This document shows positions 8,492 through 18,246 of a stretch of 64,000 nt of DNA, piece by piece; position 1 is the first letter of the stretch; each line of letters starts with the position of its first letter. The notes beneath the pieces were generated by a model that saw only the letters and a program-made list of their open reading frames with translations, did not search any database and was not told where the DNA came from. Source of the DNA: Brevibacillus sp. DP1.3A (lineage in GTDB: Bacteria; Bacillota; Bacilli; Brevibacillales; Brevibacillaceae); contig NZ_CP085876.1 in assembly GCF_013284245.2 (NCBI RefSeq), positions 1,251,001 to 1,315,000 of the forward strand, read 5' to 3'. The translations under genes were made by a program, and so were the position numbers.

Positions 8492-9730
8492 GTGCCCGTA
8501 GAGCCTAACTATTTTCAACAGTATCAGCATGCTGATATCGACGAATTAGCTGATGTCATTGGAGAACTTTTGCAAAATCCGATAACGGTCGAAGATGCCG
8601 ATCATAAACTGATTGCTTACAGCTCACACGGAGAAAGCACTGATGAAGCGCGCTGGTCTACCATCATGGGGCGACGGGTACCGGAAAAAGTGCTGACGCG
8701 CCTTTGGAAGGACGGCGTATTCCAGGAGCTGTTAACGCAAGACGACCCCGTACACATCCCAGCCAAGGACGAAATCGGCTTGGGGAAGCGTGTGGCGATT
8801 GCCATTCGCAGAGGGAGCGACGTACTCGGTTACATTTGGGCACAAGAGGTGAATCGACCGATTACCCGGGAAGATGATGAAATTCTTCGTCAGGCAGCAC
8901 GTGTAGCTGTTTCGCGTCTCATCCAACGGCAGGGAAAACGCAAGGCGGAGGAGCAGCGACGCAAGGAATTTCTGTGGGAGCTGTTGCTGGGGAATCACAG
9001 CAGTGAGGCTGTCATTCGCCAAAAAGCGGACACCTTGCAGATGCAGCTTCCAACCTCTTATCTCATTTGTATTATTGAAGCGGCAGGAGCGCGTCTGGAC
9101 CAGTACTTGTATCCGTTATTAATGCGTGACAAGCTGCTCTGGGTTGTCGACGGCTCGCAAATCATCTTATTGATCGGTCTGTCCGATGCGAAAAAAGACA
9201 AGAGTGACGTGCTTATTCGCAAGGTGGAACAGTTCCTTTCCGACTCGCTTGGCAAGCTCGAAGCACATGTCACGGAAGGACGCCAGGTGATTGCCGGGTA
9301 CGGGAGAGACTACAAGTCTTACACGGATATTGTGAAAAGCTACAGGGAAGCGCTGCATGCGCTCAAGATCAAGAAGCTGTTTCCACAGGAAAATGAGGGG
9401 ATTCACGGGTACCACGAGCTTGGGATTTACCGGTATCTACTACAACTGAAGCAGTGGGAAGAGGAGCAGGGCTATCAGAATGAACGGCTGGAAAAGCTCA
9501 GACAGTACGATCGCGACAACCAGACGACGCTCTTGACAACATTGGAGACTTTTTTGGATGCCGCTGGCAAGGTCAACAAGACAGCAGAGCGCCTGCATAT
9601 CCACATTAATACGTTGAGCTATCGACTGAGACGAATTGAGGAGATCATGCGTGTCGATCTCGACAATATGAACCAGCGGGCTGCCTTATATTTAGAGTTG
9701 AAAATAGCCAAATTAGATGGGGAACAGTAG
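8492..9730 (+). CDS. adeR: PucR/CdaR-type transcriptional activator, AdeR-like
   Basis: The 412-residue protein has an N-terminal sensory region (about 1-150, including NPITVEDADHKLIAYSS), a central GGDEF-like CdaR region and a C-terminal PucR helix-turn-helix (about 350-405: VNKTAERLHIHINTLSYRL). It begins with GTG 8492 behind AAAGAGGTG. It lies directly upstream of ald; in B. subtilis the PucR-family protein AdeR sits next to ald and activates it, so synteny supports the name. An 18-bp palindrome begins four bases after its stop codon and may be its binding site. Confidence 0.85.
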   Translation: MPVEPNYFQQYQHADIDELADVIGELLQNPITVEDADHKLIAYSSHGESTDEARWSTIMGRRVPEKVLTRLWKDGVFQELLTQDDPVHIPAKDEIGLGKRVAIAIRRGSDVLGYIWAQEVNRPITREDDEILRQAARVAVSRLIQRQGKRKAEEQRRKEFLWELLLGNHSSEAVIRQKADTLQMQLPTSYLICIIEAAGARLDQYLYPLLMRDKLLWVVDGSQIILLIGLSDAKKDKSDVLIRKVEQFLSDSLGKLEAHVTEGRQVIAGYGRDYKSYTDIVKSYREALHALKIKKLFPQENEGIHGYHELGIYRYLLQLKQWEEEQGYQNERLEKLRQYDRDNQTTLLTTLETFLDAAGKVNKTAERLHIHINTLSYRLRRIEEIMRVDLDNMNQRAALYLELKIAKLDGEQ

Positions 9731-9734
9731 TTTG

Positions 9735-9752
9735 TTTGTGAATTTTCACAAA
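9735..9752. promoter_or_regulatory. 18-bp palindrome upstream of ald
   Basis: TTTGTGAATTTTCACAAA is a perfect 8-2-8 inverted repeat in the adeR-ald gap, 110 bases before the ald start. There is no T run, so it is not a terminator. It resembles a Rex or FNR site but the spacer is two bases shorter than their consensus. Binding by AdeR is the simplest inference. Confidence 0.6.
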
Positions 9753-9861
9753 TGAAAAGACGCTAAAATTAAAGGAATCTCCAAGGAGTATGCCCTAGGA
9801 TACGCTGTACAATAATAGTAACCGCAAAGAAATTGGCGTTTCCAAGGAGGACATACTTATC

Positions 9862-10986
9862 ATGATCGTTGGAATTCCAAAAGAAATTAAAAATAATGAG
9901 AACCGCGTAGCCATTACCCCAGCAGGTGTAGCTGCTCTGGTACAAAACGGACATTCCGTTCGTGTAGAAACAAGTGCAGGGCAAGGCAGTGGTTTTACGA
10001 ATGAAGATTACAAGGCAGTAGGCGCTGAGATCGTAGAAACAGCAGCAGAAGCTTGGGCGTCTGACATGGTAATGAAAGTAAAAGAACCACTCCCTGCTGA
10101 ATACGGATATTTCCGCGAGGGTCTGATTCTGTTCACGTATTTGCATCTCGCACCAGAGCCTGAATTGACTCGTGAATTGATCGATAAAAAAGTGATTGCA
10201 ATCGCTTACGAAACCATCCAGCTCGACAATGGCGCTCTGCCACTGTTGATGCCGATGTCTGAAGTAGCGGGCCGCATGTCCGTTCAAATCGGCGCGCAAT
10301 TCTTGGAAAAGCAATATGGTGGAAAAGGCGTTCTGCTCGGTGGCGTACCAGGCGTACCAAAAGGCGAGGTAGTCGTAATCGGCGGCGGGATCGTAGGGAC
10401 AAACGCAGCGAAAATGGCGCTCGGATTGGGTGCAAATGTAACGATCATCGATGTAAACGCAGACCGTCTGCGCCAACTGGATGACCTGTTCCAAGGCCGC
10501 GTTCAGACGCTGATGTCCAATTCCTTCAACATCGCAAGCGCTGTGAAAAAAGCAGATTTGCTGGTAGGCGCTGTACTCATTCCGGGTGCTCGTGCTCCAC
10601 GTCTGGTAACAGAAGATATGGTAAAAGACATGTCACCTGGTTCTGTGATCGTAGACGTTGCGATTGACCAAGGCGGATCGATTGAAACAGTTGACCGTAT
10701 CACTACGCATGACAAACCAACCTATGAAAAGCACGGTGTGATTCACTATGCGGTAGCCAACATGCCTGGTGCAGTCGCTCGTACATCTACATTGGCCCTG
10801 ACCAACGTAACCGTTCCTTACGCGGTACAATTGGCGAACAAAGGCTACGCACAAGCGATTCGCGACAACAAAGCATTGGCAAAAGGCGTAAACGTCATCG
10901 ACGGCAAAGTAGCTTACAAGGCTGTAGCTGATGCGCATAACCTGCCGTATGCTTCTATCGAGGAAGTTTTGCTGGTGAAAAACTAG
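9862..10986 (+). CDS. ald: Alanine dehydrogenase
   Basis: The 374-residue enzyme interconverts L-alanine and pyruvate plus ammonia with NAD. It has the family N-terminus [18 protein letters not shown] with the substrate-binding Arg15, Lys74 (MKVKEPLP), the catalytic His95 (FTYLHLA) and the Rossmann loop [13 protein letters not shown]. The length matches B. subtilis Ald (378). AAGGAGG lies 11 bases before the ATG. In spore formers Ald is needed for growth on alanine and affects alanine-triggered germination, which is notable beside the ger operon that follows. A candidate -10 (TACAAT, 9808) lacks a good -35, as expected of an activator-dependent promoter. Confidence 0.97.
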   Translation: MIVGIPKEIKNNENRVAITPAGVAALVQNGHSVRVETSAGQGSGFTNEDYKAVGAEIVETAAEAWASDMVMKVKEPLPAEYGYFREGLILFTYLHLAPEPELTRELIDKKVIAIAYETIQLDNGALPLLMPMSEVAGRMSVQIGAQFLEKQYGGKGVLLGGVPGVPKGEVVVIGGGIVGTNAAKMALGLGANVTIIDVNADRLRQLDDLFQGRVQTLMSNSFNIASAVKKADLLVGAVLIPGARAPRLVTEDMVKDMSPGSVIVDVAIDQGGSIETVDRITTHDKPTYEKHGVIHYAVANMPGAVARTSTLALTNVTVPYAVQLANKGYAQAIRDNKALAKGVNVIDGKVAYKAVADAHNLPYASIEEVLLVKN

Positions 10987-11007
10987 CTTCAACGTAAATA
11001 AAAGAAG

Positions 11008-11045
11008 AAACTGCTTGTCCGAGTTTACGGCAAGCAGTTTTTTTA
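11008..11045 (+). terminator. Rho-independent terminator of ald
   Basis: The stem AAACTGCTTG / CAAGCAGTTT (10 bp, 13-base loop) is followed by TTTT. It separates ald from the converging ger operon 1. Confidence 0.9.
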
Positions 11046-11046
11046 T

Positions 11047-12225
11047 TCATTCATTCGGCCCAAGCGGGTCAGGGTATTTGACCGAACCCATCTTCATTTT
11101 TCCGGAATCACTTAAGTACATATGCACCTGGATTTGGGTCAGGGAATCAGGTGTGAGCTTATTGCGTTTGCGTATTTCGTATTTACGCCAAGCCTGGTAG
11201 TCTTTTTTAAACAAATTTTCCTCCAAGCTATACAGATCAACCCCTGCTTTGACTCCTTTTAGAAACGTCCCGCGAATTTGCTCGGCTACCTGTTCTTCGG
11301 AGTTTTTTCGTACGAAAGCAGGCGTAACCGCACTCATCATTTCACGAACGAACCCCTTTAGTCGGACATTGACCTGATAACGAGGATGATCTCCAGTGGT
11401 AATCGGAGTGATGTCCAATTCAACATGCTCAATGCGCATTGTCGCTTTGGGAGTGTTGTTTTGTCGCACAATGAGGCCAGCAAATTCCGTGTCACTATTC
11501 ATCCACCGAATTCCCATTAAATCACGATTGGGGAAGTAACCCTGCCAATGTCCACGATGAATGGCGTGGATGCCATCGATGGAGAGGCGCGAGATGAAGC
11601 GGTTATTTTCTTTCCAGGAACGCTTGTAAAGTGTGATGTTTGGCAATAATACGGTGTTTGACGGCTCCCAAAAGTTCGAGATAAACCGATAAAATTGGAT
11701 CGGTTCGATAAACGAACGCTGCTCGTAAACATCCTTTGGCTGATGCAAGAGAGAGTCCAATGGAGAAAATCCGACCAAAGAATGGGAGCTTAACACTTTG
11801 TCAATCGGCTCCCGCGTTCCGAATACCCACTTGGTGTAACGAATCAGACCGTATCGATTCATAATATCATGGGAGGTGATAACGCCCTTTTTCAAGAGGC
11901 GCTCATGAAATACGATGGAGGATACAAAGCCTAGAAACACAGGTACCTGTGCGTTTTTTTGCAGGTTATCGAAGGCAGACTGAAGCGTTTTCCCTTTTCC
12001 GATCGAAATGGTGGCAGGTGGAGCTTGAAGGGTAGTTGATGATTCCTGCTTGGCGACGGTAGACAGATCGGTGGATTGGGCGTAAAAAACATACTCATTG
12101 TTGATGTAATCAATGCCCATCGCAGATAAGTAGCGAAGGTCCTGAATGGCTTTCTGATCCCAACAGCCGCTAAGAAGAGTGGTTGCCAACAACAGCATAG
12201 CCGACGCAATCCGCATGCACTTCAT
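11047..12225 (-). CDS. Ger(x)C-family spore germination lipoprotein (ger operon 1, C subunit)
   Basis: The 392-residue lipoprotein has the signal peptide MKCMRIASAMLLLATTLL and the lipobox LLSGC, followed by the hallmark WDQKAIQDLRYLSAMGID. It is the C subunit of a GerA-type nutrient germinant receptor, anchored to the outer face of the spore inner membrane. It starts with ATG overlapping the A-subunit stop by four bases, and ends beside the ald terminator. Operon order is B-A-C rather than the classic A-B-C. Confidence 0.93.
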   Translation of the reverse strand: MKCMRIASAMLLLATTLLSGCWDQKAIQDLRYLSAMGIDYINNEYVFYAQSTDLSTVAKQESSTTLQAPPATISIGKGKTLQSAFDNLQKNAQVPVFLGFVSSIVFHERLLKKGVITSHDIMNRYGLIRYTKWVFGTREPIDKVLSSHSLVGFSPLDSLLHQPKDVYEQRSFIEPIQFYRFISNFWEPSNTVLLPNITLYKRSWKENNRFISRLSIDGIHAIHRGHWQGYFPNRDLMGIRWMNSDTEFAGLIVRQNNTPKATMRIEHVELDITPITTGDHPRYQVNVRLKGFVREMMSAVTPAFVRKNSEEQVAEQIRGTFLKGVKAGVDLYSLEENLFKKDYQAWRKYEIRKRNKLTPDSLTQIQVHMYLSDSGKMKMGSVKYPDPLGPNE

Positions 12226-13604
12226 TTGTTATCGCCACCCTTAGCTGTTCTTGTCCGAAAAAAACTGGTCATGGATTTGAACAAGACATTGAACAGTGTG
12301 GACAAGGAGTTGGATGAACCCATCAAAATATACGATCTGCCAAAGGAGGTCAAGGTGGACAAGTAGTACACGATGGCAATCATCCCGAGGATAAAGCCGT
12401 ACATGCCGATGATCGCAGAAAGGAAGAAAACAGCGAAACGAGCAACTGTTACCGCGCCGCTTAATGACTGATTGACCAGTGTGAAGGATGCAACGACGGT
12501 AAGGGAGCCGATAAATAGCATCGAGGGAGATGTCAGTCCTGCACGAATGGAAGCATCCCCGATAATCAGTGCGCCGACTAATGCCAGTGTCTGCCCGACG
12601 TTTTTGGGCAAACGGGCGCCTGCCTCACGCAGAAATTCAAAGATAAACAAGATGAGAAATAGCTCCATCGGTGCGGAAAACGGCAGCCCTTTTCGGCCTT
12701 GTGTAACGGTAGCGAGCAATTGAAAAGGATATTGCTCTACATTATAGGCGGATAGTGCAATCCAGAAGCCAGGAAGAAAGATTGCGATCCAAAATCCACC
12801 CAGGCGCAGCATGCGTTCCAGCCATACATAGGTAACAGGGTACTGATCGTCTTCAGGAGATTTGATTAGTTCGAGTAAGGTTACAGGTGCCACGAGTGCC
12901 AAGGGTGAGCCGTCTACCAATACGACGACCTTACCTTGCAGCAGCATGTAAATGACATAGTCAGGGCGTCCAGTATAATCAACCAATGGAAATAGGGAGT
13001 GAGTGTTGTCACTCAGTATCTTTTCCAGAATGGCGCTGTTCACAATTTTTTTTGAGGTACATTTGTGTAGTCTCTCACGCATCATCTCTACCAGATCTTC
13101 AGATACCCCATCTGTGATATACATCATACCGATTCTTGTGCGCGAGCGCGTTCCGAGAATAAAAGGCTCATAGGCCAGAGTAATCGTTCGCATGCGCTTG
13201 CGAATGAGAGCAACGTTCGTGGAGAGATCCTCGACGAAGCCGTCCCGAGGACCTTTGATCGAAATCTCTGTATTGGATTCTTCAGGATTGCGCTCTGGAC
13301 GATTGGAGATGTCCCAGGCAAACGGAGGAGAGTCTCCAATAAAAATCAGTAAATCTCCTGCAAACAGTCGCTCAACCCACAACTCTGGGTTCGTGAAGAG
13401 TGGGAAAAGGGGAAGCGAACGCAAATCACCAATAGCTAGGAATCGCTCCAATTGCGGCAAGGCCGTATCTTGTAATTGACGAACGTCTGCAAGTCCTTCG
13501 CAATAAAGCATCAATACAGGCTGATCCTCAGATGTGACCGTGCGCATAAAAACGACGTCCGCACAATGCGCGAATTTTTCCCGCAGTTCCTCTTCAAGGG
13601 TCAT
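12222..13604 (-). CDS. GerA-family spore germination receptor subunit (ger operon 1, A subunit)
   Basis: The 460-residue protein has a soluble N-terminal region (about 1-240) containing the family signature EESNTEISIKGPRDGFVEDL and TRIGMMYI, then four to five membrane helices (about 285-430), including RLGGFWIAIFLPGFWIALS. It is the A subunit of a germinant receptor in the spore inner membrane. GGAGG precedes the ATG, and the start overlaps the end of the B-subunit gene by 11 bases. Its N-terminus is about 30 residues shorter than those of the two other A subunits in this window. Germinant specificity cannot be read from sequence. Confidence 0.94.
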   Translation of the reverse strand: MTLEEELREKFAHCADVVFMRTVTSEDQPVLMLYCEGLADVRQLQDTALPQLERFLAIGDLRSLPLFPLFTNPELWVERLFAGDLLIFIGDSPPFAWDISNRPERNPEESNTEISIKGPRDGFVEDLSTNVALIRKRMRTITLAYEPFILGTRSRTRIGMMYITDGVSEDLVEMMRERLHKCTSKKIVNSAILEKILSDNTHSLFPLVDYTGRPDYVIYMLLQGKVVVLVDGSPLALVAPVTLLELIKSPEDDQYPVTYVWLERMLRLGGFWIAIFLPGFWIALSAYNVEQYPFQLLATVTQGRKGLPFSAPMELFLILFIFEFLREAGARLPKNVGQTLALVGALIIGDASIRAGLTSPSMLFIGSLTVVASFTLVNQSLSGAVTVARFAVFFLSAIIGMYGFILGMIAIVYYLSTLTSFGRSYILMGSSNSLSTLFNVLFKSMTSFFRTRTAKGGDNK

Positions 13605-14694
13605 AAGGGGCCCCCTCCTGTCTGGATGGTTTGCGCAGGGATATCAGGATGAGTGCGAGTGAGACAACAACCATGATGACGAAGTAAAGTGGGTAGTATA
13701 CACGCGATAAGAAGGCTACGAATTGCATGTCGCTGTAAGGGAGGCTGGTGAAGGCGATCATGCTTCCACCGAAAAACAGCATCATGAATTTGCGTTGCTT
13801 TCGGGTTCGTATCGTGATCAAATCTCCTAAAAGAATCAGGCAAAGCGTTATTCGAATAAAAGCACCAGAAAGCCACTGGAAAATCGAGAAAAACTCCATG
13901 TTCTCGATGTCTTTTCCGATCGTGAGTAGCCGCCATTGTTCAAATGCAGGAAAACGTTGACGAGCGGACTCCACAGGTCCAAATTCTGCAATTGCCCCTG
14001 TCAGTGGGCTGAGTGTCAACAGCAACGTGATACCGAGCATGACAAAAAAGTGTACGAGTCGAAACGGCTTTCGTACGTGATGCTGGAGCAACAGGAGCAG
14101 AAACATCTCGGTGAAACCGCCGCCAACGTAAAGCATCCCATGTAACAGCGGACGAAAACCGTTCTGGAAAAGCGGGAGCAAAAGACTATAATCCTTTTTG
14201 GGAATATTGCCAAAAGCAACGAAAAATCCGAGCAACACGACTATGGGGAGCAAGATGCCTGCTGTGATTCCAACGGAGGTCATACCTCCAATAGAAGCGA
14301 GTACACATAGCCCCATCAAGGCTAAAGCGGTCACCCACTCGGGTGTTCGAGGCAAGTAGTTTACGGTTGTCCAAGTTTGCGTATCGATCAGATTCGTTAG
14401 CGCCATTAGGTACAGGCAAATCATGATTGGAACGAGCAAGAAATTGCTGACGATTTTTCCTGATCGTTGTGAAATCCACTCATACAAAGACTGTTGAACC
14501 AAACTTCGATTAATTACAAACAGCAGATACGCCCAGAAGGAAAAGGGGATACCTGAAAGCAACACGCTCAACCAAGCATCTCTGCCTGCTTTACTAAGTA
14601 CGAGGGGGATGACGGTTACGTGGTTCGTAATGCCGATCGTCAGCATCATCACCATAATGGCTTGACCAATCCCGATTTTTCCGTCCACTTTCAT
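13594..14694 (-). CDS. GerB-family endospore germination permease (ger operon 1, B subunit)
   Basis: The 366-residue protein is an integral membrane protein of about ten helices in the APC-superfamily GerAB fold. Recognisable stretches are GIGQAIMVMMLTIGITNHVTVIP, ARQRFPAFEQWRLLTIGKDIENMEFFSIFQWLSGAFIR split over helices 8-9. GerB subunits are thought to bind the germinant. It is the first gene of the operon and is divergent from pyrD. Confidence 0.93.
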   Translation of the reverse strand: MKVDGKIGIGQAIMVMMLTIGITNHVTVIPLVLSKAGRDAWLSVLLSGIPFSFWAYLLFVINRSLVQQSLYEWISQRSGKIVSNFLLVPIMICLYLMALTNLIDTQTWTTVNYLPRTPEWVTALALMGLCVLASIGGMTSVGITAGILLPIVVLLGFFVAFGNIPKKDYSLLLPLFQNGFRPLLHGMLYVGGGFTEMFLLLLLQHHVRKPFRLVHFFVMLGITLLLTLSPLTGAIAEFGPVESARQRFPAFEQWRLLTIGKDIENMEFFSIFQWLSGAFIRITLCLILLGDLITIRTRKQRKFMMLFFGGSMIAFTSLPYSDMQFVAFLSRVYYPLYFVIMVVVSLALILISLRKPSRQEGAPYDP

Positions 14695-14845
14695 GAAAGA
14701 CTTATCCCCCTGTGCGTGGTGGTGTTGTTAGGATTTGCCTGCTTGCTTGGAAATATGTATCAGGTATAAAGGTTACATCCTCCCGAAAAAGTATGGTATT
14801 CTACTATGAGGTAAAAAGGTAGAAACGGAGTAAGGAGTGCAGCCG

Positions 14846-15937
14846 ATGTATCAGCTCATAAGAAAATATCTATTCCAGCAAGATGCGGAAGAGATTCATG
14901 AAAAGACAATTGGTGCCTTAAGGCTAGTGGAGGATTCTGCTCCAGGCAAAAGCATCCTGAAGATGATCTATCAGGTAAAAGACCAGCGGTTGGAGAATAA
15001 GCTGTGGGGAATGACGTTTCCGAATCCAGTCGGACTTGCAGCCGGTTTTGATAAAAATGCAGAAGTCTATCATGCGTTGGGTGCTCTTGGTTTTGGGTTT
15101 GTGGAAATCGGGACGTTGACGCCGCAGGGGCAGCCAGGCAATCCGAAGCCGCGTTTGTTCCGATTGCCGGAACATCAAGCTGTCATTAACCGGATGGGCT
15201 TCAACAATCACGGTGCGTATTTAGCTTCCCAGCATTTGGTCGGTTACGCATACTCAGATGTTCCGATTGGGATTAACATTGGGAAAAACAAAGTAACGCC
15301 GAATGAAGAGGCGGCCATCGACTATAGCAAATGTATGGACATGCTCTATGCATACGGTCACTATATCGTCATTAACATCAGCTCTCCGAATACCCCGAAT
15401 CTGCGTGACTTGCAGGAAACAGAGAGCTTGCGTCATTTGGTGCGTGCAGTAAGGGAAAAGGCGACTGAAATGGAAGCGCGTGCCATCAAGAAAAAACCGA
15501 TATTGCTGAAAGTAGCACCAGACATGTCGGATGAGCACATGCGCGATGTTGTTCACGCTGCTGTTGAAGAAGGCATATCCGGAATTATCGCTACCAATAC
15601 GACACTGTCACGCGAGGCGGTTTCCGGACATCGATTTGCCGAGGAAGCTGGTGGCTTGAGCGGAAGACCTCTTACGGAGCGTTCCACCGCTTGGGTAAAG
15701 GAGATTTATCAAGAAGTAGGAGACAAGGTACCAATCATTGGTGTCGGAGGCATTTATAACGGCGAAGACGCCTACGCGAAAATCCGAGCAGGAGCCAGTC
15801 TCGTTCAGGTGTATACGGGGATGATTTATCAAGGCCCAGGTATTGCCAAGCAAATCAACAAAAAACTGCTCAAGCTCATGCAGCGCGATGGTTTTAAACA
15901 TATTAGTGAAGTAATTGGCGTGGACGCAAAAGAATAG
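14846..15937 (+). CDS. pyrD: Dihydroorotate dehydrogenase (quinone), class 2
   Basis: The 363-residue enzyme oxidises dihydroorotate to orotate in pyrimidine synthesis, using FMN and membrane quinone. Class 2 is shown by the N-terminal helical extension (YQLIRKYLFQQDAEEIHE) that docks in the membrane and by GLAAGFDKNAE, EIGTLTPQGQPGNPKPR and NRMGFNNHG. The catalytic-base region is NISSPNTPNLRDLQ and the FMN loop is IIGVGGIYNGEDA. This differs from the class 1B PyrD/PyrK of B. subtilis. ATG 14846 is chosen because AAGGAG lies eight bases upstream; a GTG at 14837 abuts that box. It stands alone rather than in a pyr operon. Confidence 0.96.
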   Translation: MYQLIRKYLFQQDAEEIHEKTIGALRLVEDSAPGKSILKMIYQVKDQRLENKLWGMTFPNPVGLAAGFDKNAEVYHALGALGFGFVEIGTLTPQGQPGNPKPRLFRLPEHQAVINRMGFNNHGAYLASQHLVGYAYSDVPIGINIGKNKVTPNEEAAIDYSKCMDMLYAYGHYIVINISSPNTPNLRDLQETESLRHLVRAVREKATEMEARAIKKKPILLKVAPDMSDEHMRDVVHAAVEEGISGIIATNTTLSREAVSGHRFAEEAGGLSGRPLTERSTAWVKEIYQEVGDKVPIIGVGGIYNGEDAYAKIRAGASLVQVYTGMIYQGPGIAKQINKKLLKLMQRDGFKHISEVIGVDAKE

Positions 15938-15948
15938 ATAGAACAAGC

Positions 15949-16000
15949 ACGCATAGGTCGATGGCTCCGTTTGTAGTGGGTCATTGGCTTATGCGTTTTT
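15949..16000 (+). terminator. Probable terminator after pyrD
   Basis: Inverted repeat ACGCATA / TATGCGT with a 34-base loop is followed by TTTT. The long loop makes this a moderate call. Confidence 0.45.
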
Positions 16001-16083
16001 GCTTATATTCTTCCGATTTATGTAGTGATCCGGTATAATGATGTGGGACAAACATGAATTGTCTGTCAATTGCATATTGTCGG

Positions 16084-16273
16084 CGTTAGGTGCCTTTATG
16101 TGACGCATAAAGGGTAACAGGGAATCGGGTGAAAGTCCCGAGCGGTCCCGCCACTGTAACCAAGGAGCTCTCTTTGAGAAGGAAACCACTCATTTTCGTA
16201 TGGGGAAGGACAAAGAGCGCATGGATCTGGAAGCCAGGAGACCTACCTAGTAGCCACACCACAGAACCTTCGC
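16084..16273 (+). ncRNA. Cobalamin riboswitch
   Basis: The leader carries the adenosylcobalamin-riboswitch core: AGGTGCC at the 5' side, GGGAATCGGGTGAAAGTCCC, GCGGTCCCGCCACTGTAA and the 3' B12-box-like GAAGCCAGGAGACCTACCT. It lies just upstream of cbiMNQO, so high cobalamin should reduce expression of the cobalt importer. A terminator hairpin follows at 16336. A TATAAT at 16034 with a weak -35 is the likely promoter. Confidence 0.95.
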
Positions 16274-16335
16274 GGAAAGGAGCGGTGAATACGAGGCAAT
16301 GAGGCTGTATAGTCAGTCTGTTGTTTTGTGTGCAC

Positions 16336-16369
16336 ATCTCGTCCATTGATGGATGGGATTTTTTTATTT
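16336..16369 (+). terminator. Riboswitch-controlled terminator upstream of cbiM
   Basis: ATCTCGTCCAT and ATGGATGGGAT form an 11-bp stem with G-T pairs and a 2-base loop, followed by seven T. Its position between the B12 aptamer and cbiM indicates control by premature termination. Confidence 0.8.
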
Positions 16370-16406
16370 GTAGGAAAGAACGAAAGTCAGTGAAGGAGGA
16401 ATGAAC

Positions 16407-17171
16407 ATGAATCGATATCGTCTCGTATCGACTTGTCTGATGATCGCGGGCTTTGTCCTGTATTTTTTGCTCAATGAACCAGAGACAGGACATGCGATGC
16501 ACATCATGGAAGGGTATTTGCCATTGTCCTGGGCCTTATTTTGGTGGGCTGTCTTCTTGCCATTTTTTATGCTTGGAATTCGCTCGATTAACAAGATTGT
16601 AAAAGAACATCCCGAAATGAAGCTCCTTATTGGCGTTGCTGGAGCGTTTGCGTTTGTTTTATCTGCACTAAAAATACCTTCGGTTACAGGCAGCAGCTCT
16701 CATCCGACTGGAACGGGGCTTGGCGCCATTATGTTTGGGCCTTTTGCGATGTCTGTGTTAGGGAGCATGGTGCTCTTGTTTCAAGCTTTGCTTTTGGCAC
16801 ATGGAGGTTTGACTACGCTAGGGGCAAATGCTGTATCCATGGCTGTAGTAGGACCACTGGTGGCATACGGAATCTATCGGATGATCATGAAGGTCAACGG
16901 AAGCCAACGTCTGGCTGTTTTTGCGGCGGCTGCTTTGGCTGACCTCGCTACCTATGTGGTGACTTCGATTCAACTGGCACTCGCATTTCCAGCTGAATCT
17001 GGCGGAGTGTTGGCCTCGTTTGCCAAATTTGCAGGAATTTTTGCATTCACGCAAGTACCGCTCGCAATCAGTGAAGGTCTGTTGACTGTCCTTGTTTGGA
17101 ACTGGTTGTTATCTTACAACGCAAAAGAGCTTACACAGCTTCGTTTGCTCAAACGGGAGGAATCGCTGTGA
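16407..17171 (+). CDS. cbiM: Cobalt ECF transporter substrate-binding protein CbiM
   Basis: The 254-residue membrane protein is the S component of the cobalt importer CbiMNQO. It carries the conserved region [16 protein letters not shown], whose His residues and mature N-terminal Met-His bind Co2+, and the later [17 protein letters not shown] and [16 protein letters not shown]. The start is ATG 16407, seven bases after GGAGG; ATG 16401 would be one base from that box. It is the first gene after a cobalamin riboswitch and overlaps cbiN by four bases. Confidence 0.97.
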   Translation: MNRYRLVSTCLMIAGFVLYFLLNEPETGHAMHIMEGYLPLSWALFWWAVFLPFFMLGIRSINKIVKEHPEMKLLIGVAGAFAFVLSALKIPSVTGSSSHPTGTGLGAIMFGPFAMSVLGSMVLLFQALLLAHGGLTTLGANAVSMAVVGPLVAYGIYRMIMKVNGSQRLAVFAAAALADLATYVVTSIQLALAFPAESGGVLASFAKFAGIFAFTQVPLAISEGLLTVLVWNWLLSYNAKELTQLRLLKREESL

Positions 17172-17452
17172 AAAAAGGATGGAACTGGCTTTTACTCTTG
17201 GGGGTAATCGTATTGGCGATTGTCCCGCTGTTGCTGGTGCAGGATTCGGAATTTGGCGGCGCAGACGGCGTAGCGGAGGAAGCGATTAAGGAAATTGCTC
17301 CGAATTACGAACCGTGGTTTCAACCGCTGATAGAACCACCAGGGGGAGAGACGGAGAGTCTATTGTTTGCGGTGCAGGCGGCGTTGGGAGCGGGAGTGGT
17401 TGGCTACGCTGTAGGCTTGTACAAAGGTCGGTTGGATAAGCGGAAAAAATGA
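17168..17452 (+). CDS. cbiN: Cobalt transport accessory protein CbiN
   Basis: The 94-residue protein has two membrane helices (about 5-24 and 66-85) with an extracytoplasmic loop containing [13 protein letters not shown] and [13 protein letters not shown], as in CbiN, which promotes metal loading of CbiM. It starts at GTG 17168 overlapping the cbiM stop and ends overlapping cbiQ, both by four bases. Confidence 0.95.
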   Translation: MKKGWNWLLLLGVIVLAIVPLLLVQDSEFGGADGVAEEAIKEIAPNYEPWFQPLIEPPGGETESLLFAVQAALGAGVVGYAVGLYKGRLDKRKK

Positions 17453-18246
17453 ACGGTCTGCAGCTTGATTCACTTTCTTATCAAAGCAGGCTAAAACGTC
17501 TGCCGCCAGCTCATAAGTTATTGCTGGCGAGTGTATTGTTACTACTCGTCTTGGTGGGACATGTATGGATGCAGATGGCCGTCGTTGTTTGGATGACGGT
17601 ATGGGTAGTGGTGTATGCCCGTATTCCTGTCCGTATCTATTGTGCCTTTATGATCGTGTCGCTCTCGTTTTTCGTGGCGGGGCTCCCTGCCCTATTGGTA
17701 GAAGGGGCGAGAGCAGGAGAAGTACACGTCCAGGTCGCGGCAGCATGGGAGTTGGGTTCGTATGTGCTCTATGTGCCTATGTCATCATTTGGTAAAGTTT
17801 GGATTTTATTTTGGCGTACCATGGCGAGCTTATCTTGCTTTGCTTTCATTTTGTTTACCGTGCCGTTTGCTGAAATCTTGCAGGTGCTTCGCCGACTTCG
17901 TATGCCTGTCCTTGTGACTGACTTATTAATGATCATGTATCGGTTTATTTTTGTGTTGGTAACGATTTCTCACCAGCTCTGGATTGCCCAACGTTCTCGG
18001 GGAGGTCATCGCGGTTTCCGCGCGACGCTTCGAGATGCAGGGGTTCTCGTTGCGCAATTGTTTGTCAGAGCGATGCGCAAATACGAAGCTTTGCACAAAG
18101 GAATGGCGGCTAGAGGCTTCGGGGAGAGCATGCAGGTGCTCGCGTTCCATACCCATGCTCGCTCGCGCCGCTATGAGTGGGAGTCAATCGCAGGCTGTAT
18201 GCTGCTGGTACTGCTTGAGTGGTGGACAGGAGGTTGGTGGTTATGA
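17449..18246 (+). CDS. cbiQ: Cobalt ECF transporter T component CbiQ
   Basis: The 265-residue protein is the membrane coupling subunit of the ECF-type cobalt importer. It has several N-terminal helices, the T-component region VLRRLRMPVLVTDLLMIMYRF and coupling-helix motifs with RG signatures near 175-225 (QRSRGGHRGF, KGMAARGF) that contact the ATPase. It overlaps cbiN and cbiO by four bases each. Confidence 0.95.
   Translation: MNGLQLDSLSYQSRLKRLPPAHKLLLASVLLLLVLVGHVWMQMAVVVWMTVWVVVYARIPVRIYCAFMIVSLSFFVAGLPALLVEGARAGEVHVQVAAAWELGSYVLYVPMSSFGKVWILFWRTMASLSCFAFILFTVPFAEILQVLRRLRMPVLVTDLLMIMYRFIFVLVTISHQLWIAQRSRGGHRGFRATLRDAGVLVAQLFVRAMRKYEALHKGMAARGFGESMQVLAFHTHARSRRYEWESIAGCMLLVLLEWWTGGWWL

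Noticed and set aside
9735..9752. Rex binding site upstream of ald
   Set aside because: Rex sites have four bases between TTGTGAA and TTCACAA; here there are two, so it is reported only as a palindrome.
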